Shown here in pieces: positions 50,643-58,617 of a stretch of DNA of 64,000 nt; the first letter of the stretch is position 1, and every line of letters starts with the position of its first letter. The DNA is from Paenibacillus guangzhouensis. Its GTDB lineage: Bacteria; Bacillota; Bacilli; Paenibacillales; Paenibacillaceae. Both the position numbers and the translations under genes were made by a program. The stretch is from positions 1,612,001-1,676,000 of the forward strand of contig NZ_CP045293.1 in NCBI RefSeq assembly GCF_009363075.1, written 5' to 3'. Under the pieces are notes generated by a model. The model was given only the letters and a program-made list of their open reading frames with translations, ran no database searches and was not told where the DNA came from.

Positions 50643-50729
50643 AACTAACGGGACACGATAACTTAATAAAATAACAAAAGCGCGGCTGCCGACATTGATC
50701 GGCTGCCGCGTTTTGCTTTCGGGCAGATT
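50643..50729 (+). repeat. Dispersed repeat, complete copy
   Basis: AACTAACGGGACACGATAAC, TTAATAAAATAACAAAAG, stem CGCGGCTGCCGAC and CGGCTGCCGCG with T-run TTTTG, then CTTTCGGGCAGATT. Forms the best left arm and hairpin of the family. Confidence 0.75.
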
Positions 50730-50786
50730 CGTTGAATCAAGGAGATATGATTATTTTTCCATCCTCTGCAGTGGAAAGCATGCTCA

Positions 50787-51272
50787 CTAACACAAAACTA
50801 TAATTCTATAGGGTGTGGTAATGGCGGGGATACTTGTTGTGGTAGGTCCATAAATAACAATTAGATCACGGTCCGCAGGGGTTCTTGAAAAGTGTTGCCC
50901 ATTTGTTAATACGATTTGAGTATATGGAGAAATATTTAATCGTAAACGTCCATCACTACTCTCCAACTCCGTATTAAAATAATCTACTTTTACATTCTGA
51001 TACGGGCTATTTTTTACCATGACAATTGCTTGATATTGTGGAGGGTAAATTAGAAGAGCAGGTGCATTACCGTCATAATATCCAGTCACTTGATCTCCTA
51101 CTGCTACCATTACATGGTCTACGAAATAAGTATTTGGTGACACAACAAAATTTACTAATGCTCCCATTCCGTTGTCTACAGATATTATTTTAAAACATCC
51201 TTCACCATTTTGACCGGTAAAAAAATCATTTATCATAGTGATGGTCCCATGAAAAGAATAAAAATTTGTCAT
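50787..51272 (-). CDS. Conserved-looking protein of unknown function (161 aa)
   Basis: The protein begins MTNFYSFHGTITMINDFFTG and holds QVTGYYDGNAPALLIYPPQY, QNVKVDYFNTELESSDGRLR and a C-terminal TTSIPAITTPYRIIVLC. It looks all-beta with repeated short strands; no signal peptide, membrane span or catalytic residues stand out. The GYYDGNAPALLIYPP phrase is familiar from uncharacterised clostridial and bacillar proteins, but I know no function. ATG 51272 follows AGGAGATATAAT. Confidence 0.7.
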   Translation of the reverse strand: MTNFYSFHGTITMINDFFTGQNGEGCFKIISVDNGMGALVNFVVSPNTYFVDHVMVAVGDQVTGYYDGNAPALLIYPPQYQAIVMVKNSPYQNVKVDYFNTELESSDGRLRLNISPYTQIVLTNGQHFSRTPADRDLIVIYGPTTTSIPAITTPYRIIVLC

Positions 51273-51710
51273 ATTATATCTCCTTATGCTTTAAAAAGAT
51301 AATGCACTATTCGTAAAGTCAATGAACCTATGTTTACAGTATGTAGGTGAATAACTATATGATTGTGCAGATGCCTATAAAGGAAATTCCTCAGTGAGGA
51401 AGAGTGTCAGCTTGTCGGCCACCCTCTTCTATGAGGATGATGGAAGCTTCTCCTTAGACGGCATCTTCCTCACTCCTCGCAGATCGCGGACGAACAAGAT
51501 CCGAATTAGGTTTATTTCCGGAAAACGGACTCTCAAGCAATGGGAGTCCGTTCGTGTTTATTCAGCTTGGCAAAGGGTATAAGGTGACCATTGAAAATAC
51601 CCCTTTTGGGGTATGGAAGCACAGTCCTGGCTTCGTTTAAGCTGGTTCAATGTGTGTAGGCGTATTTTAAATATGCTCATCCAATATCATCCAATAAAGG
51701 GGAATGGACT
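51273..51710 (+). other. Gene-free stretch with hairpins
   Basis: The 438 bases before the SLH gene include an 11-bp perfect inverted repeat (AGTGAGGAAGA at 51393-51403, TCTTCCTCACT at 51464-51474) and a terminator-like stem (51525-51551). A frame reading LSATLFYEDDGSFSL (about 51406-51450) recalls the LYEDDGxS strand of GH31 C-terminal domains, but it is short and broken, so I do not assign it. The ribosome binding site AAGGGGAATGG precedes the SLH gene. Confidence 0.45.
51525..51558 (+). terminator. Hairpin like the SLH-gene terminator
   Basis: ACGGACTC (51525-51532) pairs with GAGTCCGT (51544-51551), then TCGTGTTT. The same stem (ACGGACTC...GAGTCTGT) ends the SLH gene at 54587, so it may be the leftover terminator of a lost related gene. 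Confidence 0.6.
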
Positions 51711-54551
51711 ATGAAATTTAGGCGTTGGTTTTCCATCGCGACGATCATTGTTATTATTATGGGGCTTCTGCCTAGTTATGCTTCCGCCAGTGTTCTTGCG
51801 GGGTGGGAGGAGCGGAGCATCCCTGGTGGAGGTAGCTTGTACGACGTTGCTTATGGCAAAGGCATGTTTGTTGCGGTTGGTGAGTACGGAATCATTATGA
51901 CTTCCGCAGATGGAACGGCTTGGGAAAGCCATGCTTCAGGCGTCGAAAAATATCTTCGTGCGGTTGCTTATGGCGGTCCTTCGAGCGACGGTATGTTCGT
52001 AGCGGTTGGGGACGAGGGAGCAATTTTGACTTCCATGGATGGAGAGAACTGGCAGAATCATACAATGAATGAAGACGTTTATTTCACCGGAATCGCCTAT
52101 GGCGGGGGAACATTTACGGCCGTAGCGGAAAACGGAGTTGTTGTTTCATCCCGTGATGGTGCGCTATGGGAGTCGCAATCGTTGCCTGATCACGCTTTGT
52201 TTGACGTTGCCTACGGGCCGGACGGCAAATATGTGGTAGTCGGAGAGCATGGGGGATTCGCAACCGTCTCGGCTTTTGACGATACGCAGGAATGGAAAAC
52301 GTACCAAATTGAAAGAGGTGAGCTATCAGGGGTCGCTTACGGTAATGGCATGTATGTAGCGGTAGGGTCTTTGCCTGATGGCGGCCATGGATTTTTCGCT
52401 TCTTCGACGGATGGAACTAGCTGGGTGAAGGAGGATGTAGAGGAGCGTCCTTTTGCTCTTGCGTATGGTAACGGAACGTTTGTGGCGATCGGTTATAAGA
52501 CAATTTTCACCTCGACCGACGGAACAAATTGGACAACTTCAACGGCAGGGACGGCGGAAGGTTTTCAAGGAATCGCCTTCGGCAACGAAAGTACTGTCAT
52601 TGTAGGGTATGACGGCACGATTTTGTATTCTCCGTTGAAATATACTGTGACGTATGGCGGCAATGGTAACACAGGTGGGAGCGCGCCATCTGACAACGGG
52701 GCGTATAGTCCCGGCAACGATGTCGTGATGCAGGAAAATACGGGGAATCTGGTCAGGACGGGATATACGTTCGGCGGATGGAATACTCAAAAGGACGGAA
52801 AAGGAACGCACTATGCTCCAGGCGCGAAGATAACGATGATAGCCGAGGACCTAACGGTTTACGCCGAATGGATCGGCACGAATGCGAGCTTGAGCGGCCT
52901 GACGATGCCAGGTGTAACGCTTAACCCTGCGTTCGCGCCGGAGACGACCGCTTATACGGCCAATGTGCCAAGCGGCGTGAATGCCATTGCGGTGGTGCCG
53001 ATGCTGATGGACGCCAACGCTTCGGTAACGGCCAGCGTCTACCGGAATGAGACGCCAACAGGAGGACCGCATGTACTGACGAACGGCGCGGCATCCCCGC
53101 CGCTGCCGCTAGCCGTGGGCAGCAACACGGTGCAGTTGACGGTAACGGCGCACGACGGTGTAACAATCAAAACATATGCTGTGACGGTAACGCGGGATTC
53201 TGGCAAGGATTCGCCGACGCCTCCGTCTTCTGTGACGAGTAGCTCGTCAGGCACTACCCCAAGCAGCGCGGTCAAGCCCCAAGCGTTTCGCATTCTGATC
53301 AATGGCAAGGAACAGGAGCGAATGGGCGGAGCGGCCACAGCCAAGGAGAACGGGCGCGAGACGTTCACTATCACCGTGGATGCGGCTAAGTTAACCGCGC
53401 AGCTTGCGCTGGAGAATGACGAACTGCTCATCTCCGTCATCACGACGCACAACGCGGACAACGTATCAGTCGAGCTCGCAGGAGACGTAGTTAAGGCATT
53501 AGCGAATAAGCAGGCCGTCCTCGAAGTTCGGACGCCTGTCGGAGTTGTTAAGCTACCCGCGGAGATGATCGGGATCGATCGTTTGAGCGCGCAGCTCGGG
53601 GCGAACGTACCTCTTACGGGAGTAGTCATCCGTATCGAAGTAGCGAAGGGCGATGCAACCGACCACGCACTCCTGGATGCTGCTTCGAAGCAAGACAATT
53701 TTACTGTTATCTCGCCGGTGTCAGTCCATATGGCGATTACGGCTTCGACGACTTCTCATGGCGGCAAAACCGCGGCCGTGGATAAATTCCCCTCCTACAC
53801 GGAGCGGGAAATTCCGCTGCCGGATGGCGTGGATCGCAGCAAGGTGACCACGGCGGTTCAGCTGGATGCGAACGGGAAGGTTCACCATGTTCCAACACGG
53901 ATCGTCGTGCACGACGGAAAGTCTGTTGCGCTCGTCAGTAGCTTGACGAATGGTACGTTTGCACTCATAGGGCGTTCGGCCGATTTTTCGGACATCGAAG
54001 GACATTGGGCGAAGAACGCCGTGAACGGCATGGCTTCGCGGATGGTCATCAACGGAACTGAGGATGGTCGATATCATCCGGACAACGCCATTTCGAGAGC
54101 AGAATTTGCCGCAATTATCTTCCGGGCGCTGGGTCTCAGTGATAACGGAGCAGGAGCGACCGCAGACTATACGGATGTGAAGCGTACGGACTGGTATGTC
54201 GGGGTAGTATTGAAAGCCAGTGAGTACGGAATCGTCAATGGTTACGAGGATGGCACATTCCGCCCGGCACAGACAATAACGCGCGAGGAAGCGGCGGCAA
54301 TGATCATACGGTCGGCAAAAACGGCTGGTTTACATCTGGACCCGGGAAGTGCGAATGCGGAAGTAACATTGACAGGCTTCTCGGACAGAGCGGCGGTGAG
54401 TGCATGGGCTAAAGAGGTTGTTGCGGCTGCAGTGCAATACGGGCTTATTCAAGGCACCAAGACGGGACTGCTGCCGAAGCAGGTCATCACGAGGGCGGAA
54501 ACGGCCACGATTGTACAGCGCTTGTTAATAAAAACCAAGTTGATTGACTGA
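51711..54551 (+). CDS. SLH surface protein with beta-propeller, flg-type and cadherin-like domains
   Basis: 946 residues. A signal peptide (FSIATIIVIIMGLLPSYASAS) is followed by about seven propeller-like repeats (35-310; recurring VAYGKGMFVAVGE...TSxDGxxW). Next come a Listeria-Bacteroides repeat (about 315-390, GYTFGGWNTQKDGKGTHY), a cadherin-like beta-sandwich (395-500), a Ser/Thr linker, an unassigned domain (520-755) and three SLH motifs (760-940, GRYHPDNAISRAEFAA and so on). It is anchored to the cell wall polymer and probably binds ligands at the surface. GC-richer than its neighbours. Confidence 0.9.
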   Translation: MKFRRWFSIATIIVIIMGLLPSYASASVLAGWEERSIPGGGSLYDVAYGKGMFVAVGEYGIIMTSADGTAWESHASGVEKYLRAVAYGGPSSDGMFVAVGDEGAILTSMDGENWQNHTMNEDVYFTGIAYGGGTFTAVAENGVVVSSRDGALWESQSLPDHALFDVAYGPDGKYVVVGEHGGFATVSAFDDTQEWKTYQIERGELSGVAYGNGMYVAVGSLPDGGHGFFASSTDGTSWVKEDVEERPFALAYGNGTFVAIGYKTIFTSTDGTNWTTSTAGTAEGFQGIAFGNESTVIVGYDGTILYSPLKYTVTYGGNGNTGGSAPSDNGAYSPGNDVVMQENTGNLVRTGYTFGGWNTQKDGKGTHYAPGAKITMIAEDLTVYAEWIGTNASLSGLTMPGVTLNPAFAPETTAYTANVPSGVNAIAVVPMLMDANASVTASVYRNETPTGGPHVLTNGAASPPLPLAVGSNTVQLTVTAHDGVTIKTYAVTVTRDSGKDSPTPPSSVTSSSSGTTPSSAVKPQAFRILINGKEQERMGGAATAKENGRETFTITVDAAKLTAQLALENDELLISVITTHNADNVSVELAGDVVKALANKQAVLEVRTPVGVVKLPAEMIGIDRLSAQLGANVPLTGVVIRIEVAKGDATDHALLDAASKQDNFTVISPVSVHMAITASTTSHGGKTAAVDKFPSYTEREIPLPDGVDRSKVTTAVQLDANGKVHHVPTRIVVHDGKSVALVSSLTNGTFALIGRSADFSDIEGHWAKNAVNGMASRMVINGTEDGRYHPDNAISRAEFAAIIFRALGLSDNGAGATADYTDVKRTDWYVGVVLKASEYGIVNGYEDGTFRPAQTITREEAAAMIIRSAKTAGLHLDPGSANAEVTLTGFSDRAAVSAWAKEVVAAAVQYGLIQGTKTGLLPKQVITRAETATIVQRLLIKTKLID

Positions 54552-54586
54552 TCGATCCACAGGTTTGGGAATATTATTTTTCGCGG

Positions 54587-54618
54587 ACGGACTCTTCGAG
54601 TACAGGGAGTCTGTTTCG
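54587..54618 (+). terminator. Terminator of the SLH gene
   Basis: ACGGACTC (54587-54594) pairs with GAGTCTGT (54607-54614) followed by TTCG; closely similar to the hairpin at 51525. Confidence 0.65.
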
Positions 54619-54827
54619 CAGGTATGAACCCGTTTGAAAGGTTAGCGGGAAAGAATGTTTTGGGATGACAAGAACGTTGCGGCTTATATTGTTTTACGTA
54701 AATGAGGACAATTTTCAATTAGGTTAATTCTCGGGAGGATGATACATCACACGACGTTGGAATATCGGTAGTTGGGGAATTTTAGTATAATGTGGAAGAA
54801 TCGTGAAACGGGGAAGGGGAATACAAG

Positions 54828-55586
54828 ATGAAGCTTATTGATTTGAGCGTTCCGATTAGTCCACGCATCCGAGAGCCACTACCAGCGAAGATCGAATATG
54901 CGACCCATGAAGACGGAGCGCTGCAAGCGGCGAAGACACTTGGCTTAAAGCAGGAGGATTTTCCAGAAAGTAAGGCATGGGCGACGGAAATGGTGACACT
55001 AAATACTCATTCAGGTACTCATATCGACGCGCCGTGGCATTACTGGCCGACTTCAGAAGGGAAGCAAGCAAGAACGATTGATGAACTACCGCTCGAATGG
55101 TTTTATTCCGATGGCGTGGTGCTCGATTTCAGCGCGAAGCCGCCAGGTTACGAGATTACGAAGGACGACCTGGTCGCCGAGCTCAAACGTATCGCTTATA
55201 CGCTGAAACCGTTCGATATCGTTCTCATCCGCAGCGATGCGGACAAACGGCTGTACCACGAACATTATGCATTCCTTCATGCGGGGGTATCGGCCGATGC
55301 TACGTTGTGGCTTCTGGACCAAGGCATTAAGGTTGTCGGTACGGACGGCTGGGGATGGGATATACCGCTCAACCTACAGGCCGAAGCGTATAAAAAGCAG
55401 CCGAAAGATGGCGTTCTATGGGCAGCACATTATGTCGGCAAGGATCGGGAATATTGCCAGATCGAAAAGCTGGCCAATTTAGAGAAAATTCCAAAGCCGT
55501 TTGGCTTCAAGGTCTGCTGCTTTCCGATCAAAGTAGAAATGGCGAGTGCAGGCTGGGCCCGCCCGGTCGCAATCGTGGAGGAATGA
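54828..55586 (+). CDS. Cyclase/kynurenine formamidase-like metal hydrolase
   Basis: 252 residues of the PF04199-type family. The metal/catalytic motif HSGTHIDAPWH is at residues 61-71, with IDLSVPIS at the N-terminus and GTDGWGWDIPLN near 180. Known members hydrolyse N-formylkynurenine or act as polyketide cyclases or isatin hydrolases. There is no tryptophan-degradation neighbour, so the substrate is open. GGGGAAGGGGAATACAAG precedes ATG 54828. The stop is followed after 21 bp by a dispersed repeat. Confidence 0.88.
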   Translation: MKLIDLSVPISPRIREPLPAKIEYATHEDGALQAAKTLGLKQEDFPESKAWATEMVTLNTHSGTHIDAPWHYWPTSEGKQARTIDELPLEWFYSDGVVLDFSAKPPGYEITKDDLVAELKRIAYTLKPFDIVLIRSDADKRLYHEHYAFLHAGVSADATLWLLDQGIKVVGTDGWGWDIPLNLQAEAYKKQPKDGVLWAAHYVGKDREYCQIEKLANLEKIPKPFGFKVCCFPIKVEMASAGWARPVAIVEE

Positions 55587-55607
55587 GCCGATAAGTCGTC
55601 GATTAAG

Positions 55608-55655
55608 ATAACGGGACACGATAGTTGAATAACACACAAAATAAGCAGGCTACAG
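55608..55655 (+). repeat. Dispersed repeat, left part, interrupted by IS3 relic
   Basis: GATAACGGGACACGATAGTT, GAATAACACACAAAATAA and GCAGGCTAC form the left arm and start of the hairpin; the relic's left end begins at 55656. The right arm is found after the relic at 56244. Confidence 0.65.
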
Positions 55656-56233
55656 TGAACTGCACCCCAATTGTTAGACACCATCTAGCAATTGGAGGTG
55701 CAGTTTTTTGTCAAAATTCAATTTAGACTTGAAAAAAGAAGCTATTCATCAATTCACAAGAGGAACCAAAGGAGTTAAACCTGTTATGGACTTGTTTAAC
55801 GGTGAAATTATCACTTACACAGTGGGATCTCGTCCTACCTATTCCTTAATTTCCGAAATGCTTAATAAAGCCTTTAAACGCTTATCCGAAGAGGATGAAC
55901 TCCTCCTGCATTCGGACCAAGGCTGGCACTATCAGATGAAGCAGTATCAACATGCTTTGACGAAACGAGGAATTACCCAGAGCATGTCACGCAAAGGCAA
56001 TTGTTACGATAACGCGGTAATGGAGAACTTCTTTGGCATTTTGAAGTCTGAGTTTCTTTATCTTAATGAGTTTGAAAGCATGGATCACTTCAAGCAAGAA
56101 CTAGCAAGATACATTGATTACTACAATAACAAGCGCATCAAGTCAAAATTAAAAGGCATGAGCCCGGTACAATACCGCGCTCATGCCCAACAGGTTGCAT
56201 AAAAATATTGTCTAACATTTAGGGTTCACTTCA
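55656..56233 (+). mobile_element. IS3/IS150-type element, internally deleted (about 578 bp)
   Basis: Imperfect terminal inverted repeats bound it: TGAACTGCACCCCAATTGTT at the left and, read inward from the right, TGAAGTGAACCCTAAATGTT; both begin TG as in the IS3 family. The transposase gene inside has lost its middle. No target-site duplication is visible (flanks CAG and TTT), perhaps because the ends moved by deletion. It interrupts a dispersed repeat. The element cannot transpose by itself. Confidence 0.8.
55708..56202 (+). pseudogene. IS3-type transposase, in-frame fusion of orfA head and orfB tail
   Basis: 164 residues. It starts at TTG 55708 after GGAGGTG. Residues 1-22 (MSKFNLDLKKEAIHQFTRGT) match the start of an IS150-type orfA; then VMDLFNGEIITYTVGS and LLLHSDQGWHYQ, MSRKGNCYDNAVMENFFGIL and RIKSKLKGMSPVQYR are from the end of the orfB integrase domain. 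The second Asp and the Glu of the DDE triad are present, but the first Asp and about 230 codons between are deleted. The deletion kept the frame, so a short product might be made; it should be catalytically inactive. Confidence 0.85.
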
Positions 56234-56243
56234 TTTCTATTAA

Positions 56244-56258
56244 GCTAAAGGGCAGGAT
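56244..56258 (+). repeat. Dispersed repeat, right arm after IS3 relic
   Basis: GCTAAAGGGCAGGAT is the right arm that completes the copy begun at 55608; 588 bp separate them. Confidence 0.6.
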
Positions 56259-56290
56259 CGAGGAATCAATGGATAGCTGGTGAGGGATAT

Positions 56291-56325
56291 AGAACAGCGG
56301 GTGGTCAGAGACCATCCGCTGTTCT
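56291..56325. terminator. Hairpin ending the RCC1 gene
   Basis: AGAACAGCGGGTGGTC and the facing ACCATCCGCTGTTCT form a long stem. It lies at the 3' end of the minus-strand RCC1 gene and may work both ways. Confidence 0.7.
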
Positions 56326-56327
56326 GC

Positions 56328-57827
56328 TTAATTTACTTGCACCTGTGTATTCATCCGTAACTGCTGCAGCTGTGCATCCCATATGATCGAAAGACCGAGT
56401 CCCTTCTCGAAGAGTTGATAAGGAGCAGCGACAGCACCTGTTAAAGAAGATACAGATTCTGGGAGCTCGATAGCTTGGTCACCCACTAAAATATTACTGT
56501 CCCCACCGCGAAACGTGATGGATCGGCCTTCATATGCAATCGTATAGGAAAGTGTGCCCGATGGATCTTGATTGGTCGCAAACTGTGCTCCGAGTGCTCG
56601 GGTAATCGTCGTTATCGGAATATGAACGGTATTTGCACTCACTCGCGGAGCAAATATCGAGTTGATCACTTGTCCATCAATCATGATGTCTACTGCCATA
56701 TTGGCCTTAATCGGGAGATAGATCATGCCATCGGGTGAAACTGCCGTTGCGCCAACTGAATTAAAATGGTTGCCGCCCCAACCCCATACTTCGCCGCGCT
56801 CCGAGATCGCCTGATTGTGGTAGGTTCCTGCGCTGATCGATTTGATCTTAGGTAAGCCGTTAACCTTGCCTTGCTTGCCTGTAACCGTTCTTCCATAGCT
56901 ATATACATCGCCTGCTGTCGTTAGGAACAGTGTGTAAAAGCTAGCTGCTCGTACTTCTTTTACAGTCAATTTAGGTTGAACGGCAGTTGGCTTACCCTTG
57001 GCGTCCAAAGTCTTTACCTTGCCTTTCTTGTCTAGCGCAAATAAGGCTTGCTCATTAGTAGTGACGGAACGAATATTGGATAATCCTTTTATCAATACAG
57101 GCTTAGTAGGAGTCTTGATCTTGGAATTGGATAAGAGAGATGGTTCATTCCAGCTCCATACGGTGCCATCCCGTTTTACGGCATAGATTTGGTGGTTGGA
57201 TACATGTATCTGCACCACATCCGCAATGCCGCTCACAGCAGCAGGCTTCCGAACGCTGTTCGTATCATTCTTGTTCAACTCACGCTGCCACGACCATACA
57301 CTCCCGTCTTGACGAAGCGCTACACCGAAATCTGAGCCCGATGCAACAGTGACTGCATTTGCAATTCCTGCCACCTTCTGAGGCAGTACAGAATGGATTG
57401 TATAGTCATCGGAAAGCGGTGCTGTTCCCCATGTCCATACCGTTCCATCCGCCTTAACAGCGAGATTGTGTCCGTTTCCGCTAGTAGCAATATGCTTGAT
57501 ATCCGACAACAAGCTCAGACGAACAGGTCCGTCTGTTTCCGATATGGTAACGGTTTCTTGTATCCCTATTTCGCCTAATAGGTTGCGTCCCCATGTCCAT
57601 ACCGAGCCGTCCTTGCGAAGAGCGATCGAGTAATAATTCCCTGATTCGACTTGAGTGAATTGCAAGGCATCATGGATTCCTTTCTCCGAAGCAGAAGCGG
57701 ATACAGGAATCGCTGTCCCGAAAAGAAAAATGATCATGGCGATAATCAGCGGCTTAAAGGTAAGTGATGGTGCAGTATGCCGGATGGGTGAAGAATGAGT
57801 CTTGTAGATAGAATTAGACGATCTCAT
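56328..57827 (-). CDS. Secreted RCC1-repeat protein with copper-amine-oxidase-like N1 domain
   Basis: 499 residues. A long basic N-terminus and hydrophobic stretch (IIAMIIFLFGTAIPVSASAS) form a signal peptide. Residues 55-370 hold about six RCC1-type propeller repeats (YYSIALRKDGSVWTWGRNLL, GHNLAVKADGTVWTWG, DFGVALRQDGSVWSW). The C-terminal 120 residues are the stalk-like N1 domain common in Paenibacillus exported proteins (VDIMIDGQVINSIFAPRVSA, ALGAQF). Probably surface or secreted and ligand-binding; no catalytic residues seen. ATG 57827 is 11 bases after a GAAAGGGA-type site. Confidence 0.85.
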   Translation of the reverse strand: MRSSNSIYKTHSSPIRHTAPSLTFKPLIIAMIIFLFGTAIPVSASASEKGIHDALQFTQVESGNYYSIALRKDGSVWTWGRNLLGEIGIQETVTISETDGPVRLSLLSDIKHIATSGNGHNLAVKADGTVWTWGTAPLSDDYTIHSVLPQKVAGIANAVTVASGSDFGVALRQDGSVWSWQRELNKNDTNSVRKPAAVSGIADVVQIHVSNHQIYAVKRDGTVWSWNEPSLLSNSKIKTPTKPVLIKGLSNIRSVTTNEQALFALDKKGKVKTLDAKGKPTAVQPKLTVKEVRAASFYTLFLTTAGDVYSYGRTVTGKQGKVNGLPKIKSISAGTYHNQAISERGEVWGWGGNHFNSVGATAVSPDGMIYLPIKANMAVDIMIDGQVINSIFAPRVSANTVHIPITTITRALGAQFATNQDPSGTLSYTIAYEGRSITFRGGDSNILVGDQAIELPESVSSLTGAVAAPYQLFEKGLGLSIIWDAQLQQLRMNTQVQVN

Positions 57828-58617
57828 GGATTGTTCATCCCTTTCGTAAGATTAGTATGATTGATAGACGAAGGCTGTTGTGAAAAAGTTCCAATAGGTA
57901 TTTTGGGGTGAATGAACTTTGATCTAAGTAGAGGCGGTAATCACTGAGAACGAGGAAGGTCAGATCCTCATCGCTCGACGTCGACAATTAAATCGTAAGC
58001 GAGTATGAAGCTTTAATCAATAGTTCAATCGAAGCTCGAAATCAGTTAGTCATGACAAGGCTGGCGAGTAGAAGGAGCGGACGCGGTTGGTGGCCGGGAA
58101 CTCTGCGAATTTGCAGGCGCAGCGGACGATTGAGAACTTGCCGGGCCATTAACAATCGGCCGAATGCTTGCGAATTAGCCAAGCGAGAACCAAATCCCGC
58201 CAATGAGAACTAGGCAGAACTGCTGCGTGAATGCTACGATGGCTCCGTTCGGAATATGTGCGGAGTGCTTGGTTGGGCTGTACTACTGCAGATGCCCAAT
58301 GGAAACTCCGCGCTGCTAGCGGCAACGGGCAAGGCCGTGATGGCTTCCTCTCCGAAGGGAGCAGATCTTATACGCCCTGCTGCTGAACGAGCTGATGAGC
58401 ATTATTTTACAAAAACTTAAGCAGTTGGCAGGCTGTATCCTCACTTTATCTCTCATAGCGTCAATGCAGGAATGTTCGTAGTGAAATCATTTTCAAGATG
58501 GCTTATACCAGATTTCGCGAAAGGGGGGATCAAAATTTAGCTTTCACCTGGAGCAGAAATAAGGGTTTACAGTTTTTTGAAATTTCTGTACTTGAGAATT
58601 AAGTAAAGGAGCTGGCC
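57828..58617. other. 790-bp region without a gene; probable decayed coding sequence
   Basis: No frame over 60 codons with a binding site exists on either strand. About 58190-58420 is GC-rich and its plus-strand frame (AELLRECYDGSVRNMCGVLG and onward to ADEHYFTKT) is open for some 80 codons, so it may be an old gene fragment; I do not recognise it. A divergent promoter for the RCC1 gene should lie near 57850-57900, and the last 80 bases serve the DUF4855 gene (AAAGGAG at 58605). Confidence 0.45.

Noticed and set aside
51394-51582. Possible GH31 C-terminal fragment (YEDDGS)
   Set aside because: Only a handful of residues match and the frame has no context; recorded in the gene-free entry instead.
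53039-53698. Antisense ORF of 219 codons in the SLH gene
   Set aside because: A shadow ORF from codon bias; no start signal and no recognisable domain.
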